A DNA stretch of 64,000 bases from Bacteroides ndongoniae (GCF_900108345.1 NZ_FNVV01000014.1:2155664-2219663), one strand, 5' to 3'. Positions 1 through 9,698 are shown, numbered from the stretch's first letter. Notes: generated by a model not told the origin, from the letters alone. Made by a program: numbers and translations.

Positions 1-1395
1 AACGGTGAATCCGTTCTTGTCTATCATGATATTTCCTTCTCCATCACGTATATACAACGGGTAAATAGGAGCTACTTGAGTAGCCAAAGCAAACAGGTTA
101 CCTGAAGAATTAGACGAACCATCCTCCCCCAACGAATTGGCATCGAAATGTGTGTACGACATGTTGGCACCTACTTTCAACCAATCTTTCACCTGATAAT
201 CGGCTTTCATACGTCCTGTCAGACGTTCAAAATCTGATTTATCTACAATACCCTCATTCTTCAAATAACTGATAGAAGTATAGAACGAAGATTTGTCTGT
301 ACCAGCTGAAACTGACACATTGTATTCTTGACGCAAACCTGTGTGATAAGCTTCTTCCAACCAGTCATCTGGAAGAATCAGATAGTCTTGTCCCCCATAA
401 TTAACAACATTTCCTAATGTAGCATTCGGATTCAATTTACCGTTTGTACCTATCAAGAATTGTCCATCCGGAATGGTGTAAGCGTTATAACCCAGACCAT
501 AATCACCGCTTCCAAGCATATTGTTGTTGGCATTAACATGCGCATTAAATTCACTCTGCCCCTGCGACAAGAAATAATTCTTCAGTGCACCATAATACAT
601 TTCATAATACTGTGCAGGATTTTTCACGAAGTCATAATCCTGCGTTGCACGTGAATTCGAACCCCATTTAGCATCTACCGTAACTCTGGCATTTCCTGAA
701 TTACCTTTCTTAGTAGTAATAATAATCACACCATTAGCACCACGCGCACCATACAAAGCATTAGATGCAGCATCTTTTAACACAGTCATTGACTCAATAT
801 CTTGAGAGCTTATATTGTTCAAATCTCCATCATAGGGAGCACCATCCAAAATGATCAACGGATCATTACCTGCATTAATAGAACTGATACCGCGTACACG
901 GATCGAAGGAGTTGTTGCGCCCGGCTGACCAGAAGAAGTATTTAATTGCACACCTGCAACCTTACCAGTCAAGGCATTAGCCACATTGGAACTTTGAATT
1001 TTACCGATTTCCTCTGACCCTACTACTGTAGCCGAACCGGTAAATGCAGACTTCTTAGCCGTACCATAAGCCACCACCATCACTTCATCCAAAATCTCAG
1101 TATTCGATTTCAATATGATGCGCATAGTAGGCTTAATTTCAGCTTCTTGCGTCTCCATACCAATGTACGAAACCTGCAGAGTCTTCGCGGAACTTGGTAC
1201 GTTCGTTAATTCGAATTTACCATCTATATCGGTCACAATACCAATCTGTGTACCTTTCACCAATACAGACGCTCCAATAACTGGCTGCCCGTCTTCTTCC
1301 GAAATCACGACACCCGTGACTTTCTGAGTTTGGGCAGTTACTAAGCCTATTCCTACAAAAAGACAGGCCAATAACAGCATTAATTTTCTTTTCAT
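1..1395 (-). CDS. SusC-like TonB-dependent receptor, N-terminal part (expressed orientation, runs off left edge)
   Basis: Reading leftward from ATG at 1395 gives a signal peptide (MKRKLMLLLACLFVGIGLVTAQ), then a carboxypeptidase-regulatory-like domain (about residues 25-95), the TonB-box stretch EVMVVAYGTAKKS, and a plug with VRGISSIN and ALYGARGANGVIIITTKKG. This is the usual build of SusC outer-membrane porins, which with a SusD lipoprotein import glycans or peptides. The frame is open to base 1, so the barrel lies outside the window. Residues 1-67 and the promoter sit inside an invertible segment; the crossover core covers codons 68-74. The substrate is unknown. Confidence 0.93.
   Translation of the reverse strand, partial: MKRKLMLLLACLFVGIGLVTAQTQKVTGVVISEEDGQPVIGASVLVKGTQIGIVTDIDGKFELTNVPSSAKTLQVSYIGMETQEAEIKPTMRIILKSNTEILDEVMVVAYGTAKKSAFTGSATVVGSEEIGKIQSSNVANALTGKVAGVQLNTSSGQPGATTPSIRVRGISSINAGNDPLIILDGAPYDGDLNNISSQDIESMTVLKDAASNALYGARGANGVIIITTKKGNSGNARVTVDAKWGSNSRATQDYDFVKNPAQYYEMYYGALKNYFLSQGQSEFNAHVNANNNMLGSGDYGLGYNAYTIPDGQFLIGTNGKLNPNATLGNVVNYGGQDYLILPDDWLEEAYHTGLRQEYNVSVSAGTDKSSFYTSISYLKNEGIVDKSDFERLTGRMKADYQVKDWLKVGANMSYTHFDANSLGEDGSSNSSGNLFALATQVAPIYPLYIRDGEGNIMIDKNGFTV
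1174..1194. repeat. Left inverted repeat of the SusC inversion
   Basis: This 21-bp stretch is the exact reverse complement of 3474-3494. On the minus strand it reads AGTTCCGCGA...CTGCAG and encodes SSAKTLQ of the leftward SusC. Similarity continues outward for about 60 more codons with scattered synonymous changes, and stops abruptly on the inner side. Confidence 0.88.
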
Positions 1396-1451
1396 AAATT
1401 CTCTCTTAAAGTTTAACTTTACATTAATTGTTTCTTTACTCTAACAAAATG

Positions 1452-1482
1452 CAAATATATTAATAAATATGAAACGGACAAC
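1452..1482 (-). promoter_or_regulatory. Bacteroides-type promoter for the leftward SusC gene
   Basis: On the minus strand GTTG (1479-1482) is followed after 19 bases by TATATTTG (1452-1459), matching the Bacteroides -33/-7 pattern. The leader would be about 50 bases. It lies inside the invertible segment, so it can face either receptor gene. Confidence 0.65.
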
Positions 1483-1532
1483 TGTTTTATCAAAAAAACC
1501 TTGTAAATCTATCAATTTGTTATCGAATTCCT

Positions 1533-1659
1533 CGTTTTTATGTTTAACAACAGATTTTTGGTATTAATAAAAGATAAACGGCGGAAGAAATACTATCACT
1601 CTGATTTGATAAAATTATCTTTTTCTGTTTTGAAGAATGGCTCGTTTAACATAAAAACG
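1533..1659. repeat. 16-bp inverted repeat pair upstream of the recombinase
   Basis: CGTTTTTATGTTTAAC (1533-1548) and its perfect reverse complement (1644-1659) are 95 bases apart. They lie in the non-coding part of the invertible segment and could be accessory recombinase sites, regulator sites, or the ends of a small nested inversion. Confidence 0.6.
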
Positions 1660-1887
1660 TTAATTATCGTACCGTTTTTAAAGTTTCTATAACCTAAAAA
1701 AGACTATGGCAGGGTAAAAAAGATCTTTTTATTTTAAATGCTGTATATTAAACTATATATCCAACAATACAAATTTGAATGATAGAATTCCTCTCCCGTG
1801 TGTTCCTTGACAGATTGACAGGATGAGTGGCAAATATCGTGCTATTTATTCAAATTTATTATACTTTGGTAGAAATAATCCATTTCT

Positions 1888-1912
1888 ATCCGCAATGGAA
1901 AATATTGCGGAT
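1888..1912. promoter_or_regulatory. 9-bp perfect dyad upstream of the recombinase
   Basis: ATCCGCAAT and ATTGCGGAT are separated by 7 bases, about 85 bases before the recombinase start. There is no T-run, so an operator is more likely than a terminator; the function is unproven. Confidence 0.4.
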
Positions 1913-1994
1913 TGTTATCATATGGGGTAAAATTGTAAAATACTGTTTTTATTTAGTCTGCTAACGTCTATAATATGACTAAATATAATAGCTT

Positions 1995-3185
1995 ATGATG
2001 AACAAGATTACCTACAACCTGGTTTACAACCGCAAAAAAAGCCTCAATAAGCGAGGCTTGGCATTAGTTCAGGTCGAAGCCTATCTGAACGGAAAGAAGA
2101 AGTATTTTTCGACAAAGGTTTATTTGCGCCCCGAACAATGGGATACTGGAAAGCGATTGGTCAGAAAACATCCTAATGCCAACGAACTGAATAGAATCAT
2201 CCATAGTTTTGTCATATCAATGGAACAAAAGGAATTGGATTTGTGGCGGCAAGGACGAATCATCACACTTGACCTGTTGAAAGAAGAAGTCGAAAATGAA
2301 GGTAACCAAAATCGTTTTTTACCTTTTTTTCGACATGAAATAGACACATCATCACTACGCGATAGCACTAAACATAATCATCGCTCTACGCTTCTGCTGC
2401 TCCAAGAATTTCGGAAAAACGTAACATTCGGAGAGCTTAACTTTGATTTCATAACAGCTTTTGAGGCTTTCATGCGCAATAAAGGATATCACACGAACAC
2501 GATTGCCAAGCACATGAAACACTTGAAACGTTATATAAATGTAGCTATTAACAAGGGCTATTTGGTTTTTGAGAAATATGCATTCCGAAAATATAAAATC
2601 AAAATGGTTGCAAGTAGCCATACACATCTTCTACCCGAAGAATTGGAAAGACTGGAACAGCTTTCATTGGATGGGAAATACTCTAAATATAGGAAAACCT
2701 TGGATGCTTTCTTATTCTGTTGTTATGCCGGATTACGATTCTCAGACTTCACTAATCTTACTTCCGATAACATTCAATCTATAGGTAAGAAAACATGGCT
2801 GATGTACACATCGGTTAAGACTGGTATAGAAGTACGTTTACCACTCTATCTATTATTCAACGGTAAAGCATTGCTAATTCTTCAAAAATATGTCAATAAT
2901 CTAACCGACTTCTTTTGTTTGGGCAACAATTCAAACGTTAACAAAACTTTAGCAATATTGATGCAGTTGGCTGGTATTTCCAAACGAATATCATTTCATG
3001 CTGCCCGTCATACAAATGCCACCTTATTAATATATAAAGGGGTAAATATTACAACTGTACAGAAACTTTTAGGTCATAAAAGTGTTCGGACCACGCAGGT
3101 TTATACAGATATCATGGATATGACTGTGATTCAAGATCTGGAAAAACATCAACTGTCCAAACCTTTTGCATTATCCAAACACTGA
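1995..3185 (+). CDS. Tyrosine recombinase, probable SusC invertase
   Basis: A 396-residue Bacteroidales tyrosine recombinase. An N-terminal arm-binding/SAM-like region (about residues 1-210, with YLRPEQWD near 45) is followed by the catalytic domain: AGLRFSD with the first catalytic arginine near 247, HAARH near 335, LLGHKSVRTT, and the nucleophile tyrosine in QVYTDIM near 368. All key residues are present. It lies alone between two inverted repeats and two divergent receptor genes, as Bacteroides invertases usually do, so it most likely catalyses the neighbouring inversion. Two ATG codons (1995 and 1998) are possible starts. Confidence 0.9.
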   Translation: MMNKITYNLVYNRKKSLNKRGLALVQVEAYLNGKKKYFSTKVYLRPEQWDTGKRLVRKHPNANELNRIIHSFVISMEQKELDLWRQGRIITLDLLKEEVENEGNQNRFLPFFRHEIDTSSLRDSTKHNHRSTLLLLQEFRKNVTFGELNFDFITAFEAFMRNKGYHTNTIAKHMKHLKRYINVAINKGYLVFEKYAFRKYKIKMVASSHTHLLPEELERLEQLSLDGKYSKYRKTLDAFLFCCYAGLRFSDFTNLTSDNIQSIGKKTWLMYTSVKTGIEVRLPLYLLFNGKALLILQKYVNNLTDFFCLGNNSNVNKTLAILMQLAGISKRISFHAARHTNATLLIYKGVNITTVQKLLGHKSVRTTQVYTDIMDMTVIQDLEKHQLSKPFALSKH

Positions 3186-3390
3186 CTTCTATCATACACT
3201 ATTAGCCAGCCAGTATTGGTGTCACATGCTTATTTCCAGAATTTATATCATAGCAGGAAAAGAAAAAAGTATCATTTAAGGATTTCCTATTTTCATCCGA
3301 GATATTTATAATTTATTGATTATTAGCAATAAATAATCAAAATCAGTAGAATGAGGGTAGAATCGTGGACAGTTATCATGCCTTGTAAAC

Positions 3391-3429
3391 CCATAGAGCG
3401 GGAAAACGAATAATAATCCCGTTCTATGG
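3391..3429 (+). terminator. Hairpin between recombinase and silent SusC
   Basis: Arms 3391-3403 (CCATAGAGCGGGA) and 3417-3429 pair over 13 positions with one G-T pair. It lies inside the invertible segment just before the repeat and could stop recombinase transcripts from entering the silent receptor gene. There is no strong T-run, so termination is inferred. Confidence 0.45.
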
Positions 3430-3470
3430 AAGATTCATAAACGCCAGAAAATCAGATTAAAACAAATGCC

Positions 3471-6401
3471 TTGAGTTCCGCGAAGACTCTGCAGATTTCA
3501 TACATTGGTATGGAAACGCAAGAGGCTGAAATTAAACCTAGTATGCGTATCGTACTAAAGGCAAACACAGAAGTATTGGATGAAGTAATGGTGGTAGCTT
3601 ACGGTACAGCTAAGAAGTCATCATTTACAGGTTCGGCTAGCGTAGTAAGCGGTGAGAAAATTGCCAAGATGCAAACCTCAAATGTTTCTAAATCATTGGA
3701 AGGAGCAATGGCAGGTGTGCAAATTTCACAAAGTAGCGGACAGCCGGGTTCTTCAGCTAACATTTATGTACGTGGAATCGGTTCTATTTCCGCCGGAAAA
3801 GAAGCACTGATTGTCGTTGATGGTGTTCCATATGAAGGAAATCTGAACCAGATAGCTCCAAGCGATATAGAGTCCATGACAGTATTAAAAGATGCAGCTG
3901 CAAACTCTCTATATGGTGCGCGTGGTGCTAATGGTGTTGTATTGATTACAACTAAAAAAGGTAAAAGTGGTAAAGTAAAAGTTACTTTCGAAAACCGTAC
4001 AGGTGTAAATACACGTGGAATTCCCAGCTATGATATATTGACCTCACCGGCTGAGTACTATGAACTTTATTGGGAAGCGATTCGTAACAATGCGCATTTC
4101 AACCAAGGTATGTCTTATGCCCAAGCGGGAATTTTTGCTTCACAGAACCTTATTAAAGAATTAGGAGGATACAACAACTATAATGTATCAGATACAGAAC
4201 TAATAAATCCTGTTACTGGACGGTTAAATTCCAGCGCCCGGCTGTTGTATCACGATGATTGGTTGGAAGAAGCTTTCCGCCCCGGTATGCGACAGGAAAA
4301 TGTCGTTTCGCTTAGCGGTGGAACAGACAAGACTACGTATTACGCTTCATTGGGTTATCTATACGACAATTCGTATACGGTAAACTCGGACATGAACCGT
4401 ATCAATGCACGTGTCAAAATAGATCAGGAAGTCAATAAATGGTTTAAAGCTGGATTCAATCTGGCATACAGCAATGTAAAAACAAATTCACCTAACGTTG
4501 GAGGCTCAAATTACTCATCCATTTTCTACTTCGGACAGACTATTGCACCGATTTATCCGGTATACATGTACGACAGCGAAGGAAATAAAATATATGACAG
4601 CCAAGGGAACGTACGTTATGACTATGGTACGGAAATGGGTAAACGTCCACAAGGATCTAACGTTCACCCCATTGATCAACAACTGAATGACATTTACAGA
4701 GGGTCAACAGATGTTGTCAATGCCAAGGCATACGCAGAATTTTCTTTCCTGAAAGATTTTAAATTAACCGTAAATGCCAGTATCGACAATTTCAATAGTC
4801 GTTCTGTTAGTTTCCAAACGCCAATCGGAGGTGATGCTCTGAATGTAAACGGACGTGGAACAACCGAAATGAGTCGCTATTTTGTAATCAACGCTAACCA
4901 GTTATTGAACTGGTCTCACACTTACAATCAAGTACACAATGTAGAGGTATTATTGGGGCACGAAACCAAACAGGACCGTAGCGAAAGCCTCTGGGCACAG
5001 AAAGAGAATTTCTTTGTACCTGATAATCCGGAACTTGATAATGCTGCCAAATTATCTGATGCCAGTTCGTCTGCAGCAGAATATGCATTGGAAGGTTATT
5101 TTGGTCAAGTAAAATATAACTTTGATGAGAAATACTATGTTTCAGGAAGCTTCCGTAGAGATGCCTCTTCACGTTTCCATCCAGACAATCGCTGGGGAAG
5201 TTTCTGGTCAGTAGGTGCTTCGTGGAGAATGAACAAAGAAGCGTTCATGGAGAGCCTGACTTGGATTAACGACTTGAAAGTGAAAGCCAGCTTCGGAACA
5301 CAAGGAAACGATAATATTGGTAACAATCAGCCTTATAAAGACCAATACATAGTGGTTAGCAATGACGGTGCCATTGGTACTCAATACGTATTCCGTGGAA
5401 ATAAAGACATTACATGGGAGAAGAGTAACAACTTCAATGCTGGCGTGGAATTTAAATTATGGGACAGGCTCTCAGGTAACATTGAATACTTCAGCAAAAC
5501 AACTTGGGATCTTCTGTATTACAAGCCACTTCCTCCTTCACAAGGTGTACCGAGCGGTATTTACGAAAATACCATGCGCATGCGTAACCAAGGTGTAGAA
5601 ATCGAATTGAACTACGATATCTTCACTCACAATAATTTCAAATGGAATGTAGCCTTGAATGCTACCCACTACAAAAACAAACTTTTGGAATTGCCAGCTG
5701 ACCGCCCGCAAGACGGATGGGCTACAGGAAACTATTTCCGTAAAGTTGGTAAACCTTTATACAATTACTACGATTACAAATATGCAGGAGTTGATCCTGA
5801 AAACGGAGACGCATTGTATTGGGCCGACGAAACAGATGAAAACGGAAACGTAATCGGACAAAAAACAGTCAACAAGACAGAGCTTGCAACCCGCTACGAA
5901 CTAGGCAAGTCTCCAATACCTGATCTGTACGGCGGTTTCTCGACAACCATCGAAACATACGGATTTGATTTGAATGCAAACTTCGCATACCAAATTGGCG
6001 GATGGGTATACGATTCACTTTACCAAGGATTCATGGGAGCTGGATCTGCCGGAAAGAACTGGCACAAAGATATCTTTAATCGTTGGACTCCGGAAAACCG
6101 TTATACCGATGTTCCTCGCCTGCAGACCAACGACCTTAACCAAGGTTGTTCAGGTGACCGTGCTCTGACCAAGGCTTCTTACCTGAGTCTGCGTAACCTG
6201 ACATTAGGTTATTCGCTTCCCAAGAATTGGTTGCAAAAAGTACATATTGAAAAGTTACGCTTGTATATTGTAGGCGATAACCTCTTCTTGTTGTCTGCAC
6301 GTCGTGGATTCGATCCTCGTCAGAGTATTCTGGACGGACAGACCGGATACAACTATTCGGCCATGCGTACAGTATCATTCGGTATCAACTTAGAGTTTTA
6401 A
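3471..6401 (+). CDS. SusC-like TonB-dependent receptor lacking its 5' end (silent orientation)
   Basis: Open frame of 976 codons beginning at a TTG next to the inversion core. It has the TonB-box region (EVMVVAYGTAKKS near 40), a plug with VRGIGSISAG and LYGARGANGVVLITTKKG, and a full beta-barrel ending in the terminal aromatic motif GINLEF. It lacks a signal peptide and most of the carboxypeptidase-regulatory-like domain, and no good ribosome site or promoter precedes it, so it should not be exported in this orientation. Inversion would supply codons 1-67 from the leftward gene. SusD and a lipoprotein follow as an operon. Confidence 0.92.
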   Translation: MSSAKTLQISYIGMETQEAEIKPSMRIVLKANTEVLDEVMVVAYGTAKKSSFTGSASVVSGEKIAKMQTSNVSKSLEGAMAGVQISQSSGQPGSSANIYVRGIGSISAGKEALIVVDGVPYEGNLNQIAPSDIESMTVLKDAAANSLYGARGANGVVLITTKKGKSGKVKVTFENRTGVNTRGIPSYDILTSPAEYYELYWEAIRNNAHFNQGMSYAQAGIFASQNLIKELGGYNNYNVSDTELINPVTGRLNSSARLLYHDDWLEEAFRPGMRQENVVSLSGGTDKTTYYASLGYLYDNSYTVNSDMNRINARVKIDQEVNKWFKAGFNLAYSNVKTNSPNVGGSNYSSIFYFGQTIAPIYPVYMYDSEGNKIYDSQGNVRYDYGTEMGKRPQGSNVHPIDQQLNDIYRGSTDVVNAKAYAEFSFLKDFKLTVNASIDNFNSRSVSFQTPIGGDALNVNGRGTTEMSRYFVINANQLLNWSHTYNQVHNVEVLLGHETKQDRSESLWAQKENFFVPDNPELDNAAKLSDASSSAAEYALEGYFGQVKYNFDEKYYVSGSFRRDASSRFHPDNRWGSFWSVGASWRMNKEAFMESLTWINDLKVKASFGTQGNDNIGNNQPYKDQYIVVSNDGAIGTQYVFRGNKDITWEKSNNFNAGVEFKLWDRLSGNIEYFSKTTWDLLYYKPLPPSQGVPSGIYENTMRMRNQGVEIELNYDIFTHNNFKWNVALNATHYKNKLLELPADRPQDGWATGNYFRKVGKPLYNYYDYKYAGVDPENGDALYWADETDENGNVIGQKTVNKTELATRYELGKSPIPDLYGGFSTTIETYGFDLNANFAYQIGGWVYDSLYQGFMGAGSAGKNWHKDIFNRWTPENRYTDVPRLQTNDLNQGCSGDRALTKASYLSLRNLTLGYSLPKNWLQKVHIEKLRLYIVGDNLFLLSARRGFDPRQSILDGQTGYNYSAMRTVSFGINLEF
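3474..3494. repeat. Right inverted repeat of the SusC inversion
   Basis: Plus-strand copy of the 21-bp core, in the same reading frame (SSAKTLQ) at the beginning of the rightward SusC. The bases before it do not match the other copy, as expected at the edge of an invertible segment. Confidence 0.88.
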
Positions 6402-6423
6402 TAACAGATAAAAAGAAAAGTAT

Positions 6424-7953
6424 ATGAAATATTTTAGAAAAATTTTCCTTTTGGCTGCTGCATGTTCGCTTCTGACTGCATGTGGTGACGACTTTTTCGA
6501 CACTGAAAATGCCGGAGTGGCCAGCAAAGACGAAATTGACGAAATCGGTTCAAGCAGCCCCGATGCACTGATCAAAGTGGTTGAGCCGTTAATGTTGGGC
6601 TTGAACAATTATACATATCAATATAATACGCAATCTAGCGCTAGCACAGTACACAACGATTTTGGCTTGATGAGTATCTACCACTTAGGCGATGTAATGA
6701 ACGACGACCTCGCATTTGAAGTTGCAGGAAGCGGTTGGTTTACATTTGACTATCAGCTGGATTATTGGGGAGAACAATATGTACGTCCTTTCTTTTATTG
6801 GAACTTCTTCTATTCTATCATTAACAAAGCGAATGATATTATTTCGAAGATTTCAACTGACGTGCAAGATGCTGATTTAAAGGCATACAGAGGAGAAGCT
6901 TTGGTATATAGAGCATTCGCTCATGCTTACTTGGCACAGATGTACCAACAGACTTATGTAGGAAACGAAGAAGCCCCGGGCGTGCCCATTGTTTTGACTC
7001 CAGAAGAAGCAGCAGATGCGTATGCAGGCCGTGCTCCTCTGTCGAAAGTATATGCACAAGTAGAGAAAGACTTTAAAGCAGGTATGGAACTGTTGGCAGG
7101 TTGGAAACGTCCCAACAAAACCATGATTGACGAACAAGTTGCTGCCGGTTTGTATTCACGCGTATGTCTGGTTACAAACAACTGGGACGATGCCATTACG
7201 TATGCACGCAAAGCTCGTGCCGGATACAGCGTATACACTCCCGAAGAACTGCTGGCAGACAATGCATTCAATAATATCGGTGCAAAGGAATGGATGTGGG
7301 GTGCCGACATTACACCGGAGACCTCTACAGCATTCGCTTCGTTCTTCTCATTCATGTGTTCCTATGATGCCGGATACGGTGGCGACGTAGGTCAGTATCG
7401 TAAGATTGATGCTCGCCTGTACGACTCCATGAATCCGACAGATGTTAGAAAAAAACTCTTCAAACACACCAGTACGGGCGTTCAGTATACTCCGAAAGAG
7501 GCTGCATTCCCCGAATATACCAACATCAAGTTTAAAAAAGTTGCCAATTGGGAAGCCGACTATGTATACATGCGAGTGTCTGAAATGATATTGACTGAAG
7601 CAGAAGCACTTGCTCACAAAGGCGACTACACAGGTGCTGCACAAGTATTAAAGGAGTTGATGTCGCAAAGAGATCCTTCGTGGAAAGCTAATTCAGTCAC
7701 AGCCGATGACGTATATCAGCAACGCCGTCTGGAATTATGGGGTGAAGGTTTCTCTTTGTTCGACCATTTGCGACTGAAAAAAGGCATCGACCGCAACTAC
7801 GAAGGCAGCAACCACCTGAGCAGTGCACGTTACACCATCGATGCTGGAAGCTGGTATTTCCTTTACCAATTACCGTTGCGAGAACTTGACAACAACGACG
7901 CTATTGATGCTTCTGAACAGAATCCCGCACCGACTGAAAGCAAATTCAAATAA
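6424..7953 (+). CDS. SusD-like lipoprotein (RagB/SusD family)
   Basis: A 509-residue protein with a lipoprotein signal (MKYFRKIFLLAAACSLLTAC, lipidated Cys near residue 20) and SusD features: helical TPR-like regions around KANDIISKI, YRGEALVYRAFAHAYLAQMY and RVSEMILTEAEALAHKGDY, and a C-terminal RRLELWGEGFSLFDHLRLKKG. It would form the surface lid of the preceding SusC. The genes are 22 bases apart, so its expression should follow the same inversion switch. The ligand cannot be told from sequence. Confidence 0.93.
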   Translation: MKYFRKIFLLAAACSLLTACGDDFFDTENAGVASKDEIDEIGSSSPDALIKVVEPLMLGLNNYTYQYNTQSSASTVHNDFGLMSIYHLGDVMNDDLAFEVAGSGWFTFDYQLDYWGEQYVRPFFYWNFFYSIINKANDIISKISTDVQDADLKAYRGEALVYRAFAHAYLAQMYQQTYVGNEEAPGVPIVLTPEEAADAYAGRAPLSKVYAQVEKDFKAGMELLAGWKRPNKTMIDEQVAAGLYSRVCLVTNNWDDAITYARKARAGYSVYTPEELLADNAFNNIGAKEWMWGADITPETSTAFASFFSFMCSYDAGYGGDVGQYRKIDARLYDSMNPTDVRKKLFKHTSTGVQYTPKEAAFPEYTNIKFKKVANWEADYVYMRVSEMILTEAEALAHKGDYTGAAQVLKELMSQRDPSWKANSVTADDVYQQRRLELWGEGFSLFDHLRLKKGIDRNYEGSNHLSSARYTIDAGSWYFLYQLPLRELDNNDAIDASEQNPAPTESKFK

Positions 7954-7988
7954 AAGTATTACAGTTTATTATTTTTAGATATCTGAGT

Positions 7989-8804
7989 ATGAAAAAAATA
8001 AGAGCAATGATATTGGCAGCTAGCCTGCTTGCCATTAATACAGCTTGCGAAACCGATGCAACCCTTGATGAAACAAGGGTTGCGGAAGTTGCCGCACCAA
8101 GCATATCATTACAAAGTGTCACAGTGAATAAATACACTGCTTCATTCACAATCGATCTGAATGAAAAAGGAACGCCTGAAGCATATGAATGCGGAGTACT
8201 AATTAGTACAGAGGCACAGCCCGACCTGAACAACTCTACCATTGTTGCCGCTGATATGAGCGAAAGCCAGGCTACCATTCAAGCTACGTTGGCTCCTGGA
8301 ACTACTTTTTACGCCTGTGCTTATGCACTTACAGCCAATCGTATAGTAACGTCTGATGTAAAGAGTTTTACTACAGAAAGTCATTACTTGGGCGACTTCC
8401 TTGGTAAACGGACATTGAGCGGATATAACCTCAGCATAGAAGGTGCTCCTATTGTTCCGGTAAACATAGAAATCGTGGCTGATGAAGAAGACGAAAAAGT
8501 GGCGTATATCAAAGGATTATCTTCTTTTGCCGGTGTTACCTTGGCATTGGAACCTGTAAAAATGATTTTCGATCTGGAGAAAGGCACTGTGGTTATTCCA
8601 GATAAACAAATCGTCGATGAACCTAATTATGGTCCTTATCAATACTGCATGTTGGATCCCAATACTGGAGATTTATTCGCAGGAGATAATATTGGAAGCA
8701 TTCAAGGAAAGACCATTAGCTTTGATTCATTGGTAGCTCTCATTATTGACGGAGGAAACGCAGGAATACCTCATTTTGCTTATGCAGAAGTAACTATCGA
8801 ATAA
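7989..8804 (+). CDS. Surface lipoprotein of the switched SusC/SusD operon
   Basis: A 271-residue protein with a signal peptide and lipobox ending at Cys near residue 20 (LLAINTACET). Residues 30-125 look like a fibronectin-type-III-like beta domain; a second beta-rich domain follows from about 130. It takes the place usually held by SusE/F-type or other accessory binding lipoproteins behind SusD. I do not recognise a specific family. It is the last gene before a strong terminator. Confidence 0.8.
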   Translation: MKKIRAMILAASLLAINTACETDATLDETRVAEVAAPSISLQSVTVNKYTASFTIDLNEKGTPEAYECGVLISTEAQPDLNNSTIVAADMSESQATIQATLAPGTTFYACAYALTANRIVTSDVKSFTTESHYLGDFLGKRTLSGYNLSIEGAPIVPVNIEIVADEEDEKVAYIKGLSSFAGVTLALEPVKMIFDLEKGTVVIPDKQIVDEPNYGPYQYCMLDPNTGDLFAGDNIGSIQGKTISFDSLVALIIDGGNAGIPHFAYAEVTIE

Positions 8805-8827
8805 TAGTTATATTGTTCCTATAAAAC

Positions 8828-8887
8828 AAAAGGGAATTTGTTATAGCCCAATCCATTCAGGTAGATTGGCTATACAAATTCCCTTTT
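8828..8887. terminator. Strong terminator after the SusC/SusD operon
   Basis: AAAAGGGAATTTG at 8828 pairs with CAAATTCCCTTTT ending at 8887, and the inner parts TATAGCC and GGCTATA also pair. A long stem flanked by A and T runs can act in both directions. Confidence 0.85.
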
Positions 8888-9698
8888 CTACGTAAATACT
8901 TTGTGAATTCTTGTAAAAAGATTTAAGCTTACTGCAAACAAATGGAAAAGAGCCGAAATGCCCTTTGCTTTTAACATCAAAAAAAATACGAACAGTGTCT
9001 CATATCACTTGCACGGCTCGCGAGCGACACAAGCACGGCTCGTGAGCCACACTTGCAGGGCACGCGAGCAACGCTTGCCATACGCGCGGGAGTTGCAGGC
9101 AATACTCACGGGCTTTGCTTACCAAACCCGCGGACTTTGCAGGTAAAACCTGACAGCATTGTTTGTAAAACTCGACGGGATTGCTTGTCAGACTCGGCAG
9201 CATTGCTTGTTGGGCCGGCTAACTACCGATGTTATGCCGCTAAAGTAGGTGGTTACAAGCACCAAGTAGCACTTTAGTGGGTGAAGGATAGATACGCGGA
9301 CGACGCGGAGAGGACGGACGAACACGGATGAAAAGGAGAAAAGGAGAAATTGGGTTCACGCTTTCAACAAGGAAAATTAGTGCTGAAAATCAGACGGATG
9401 TGGTGAAAGATAAAGCTTCACGTTGATTCAATTAAAAATTAAAAATGAATAATTAAAATCCGCGTTCATCCGCTCATTCCGTGTAGTCCGCGTATCCATC
9501 TTTCACCACAAACGACTCATTATTAAAAGATTACGGTGAAACTTCACGTGGCAAACCGGTAATAACACCACAGATGACACGGATTAGCACGGATTAAACG
9601 TTTGGAGGGGTGCATGTGTATAAATTAATCTGTGAAATCAGTGTAATCCGTAGTGAAACAAAACTGAATAGCCGTGTCCTCCGTGGTTCAGTGACCGT
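8888..9698. repeat. Gene-free spacer with degenerate repeats
   Basis: I see no convincing gene here. Bases 9005-9220 carry many short degenerate units such as GGCTCGCGAGC and CATTGCTTGT in alternating orientation. Bases 9290-9700 carry fragments of the form GATGACACGGATTAG and TCCGTGTAGTCCGCG, which recur in the spacer at 10.7-11.0 kb. Confidence 0.55.
9566..9628 (+). repeat. 63-bp direct repeat, left copy
   Basis: Begins CACCACAGATGACACGG and ends TGTGTATAAATTAA; it matches 10721-10783 with a handful of differences. The two copies bracket the Rpn-family gene. Confidence 0.75.

Larger units (their letters stand above)
1195..3473. mobile_element. Invertible DNA segment switching two SusC genes
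   Basis: The segment between the two 21-bp inverted repeats holds the 5' end and promoter of the leftward SusC, a tyrosine recombinase gene and a terminator-like hairpin. Site-specific inversion would fuse codons 1-67 in frame to the rightward receptor, giving about 1042 residues, a normal SusC length, and leave the leftward gene headless. Recombinase-driven inversions of SusC/SusD loci are established in Bacteroides; this assignment rests on the repeat geometry seen here. Confidence 0.85.

Noticed and set aside
9000..9220. Clustered repeats that might suggest a CRISPR array
   Set aside because: Units are short, degenerate and of mixed orientation, with no regular spacers and no cas genes nearby.
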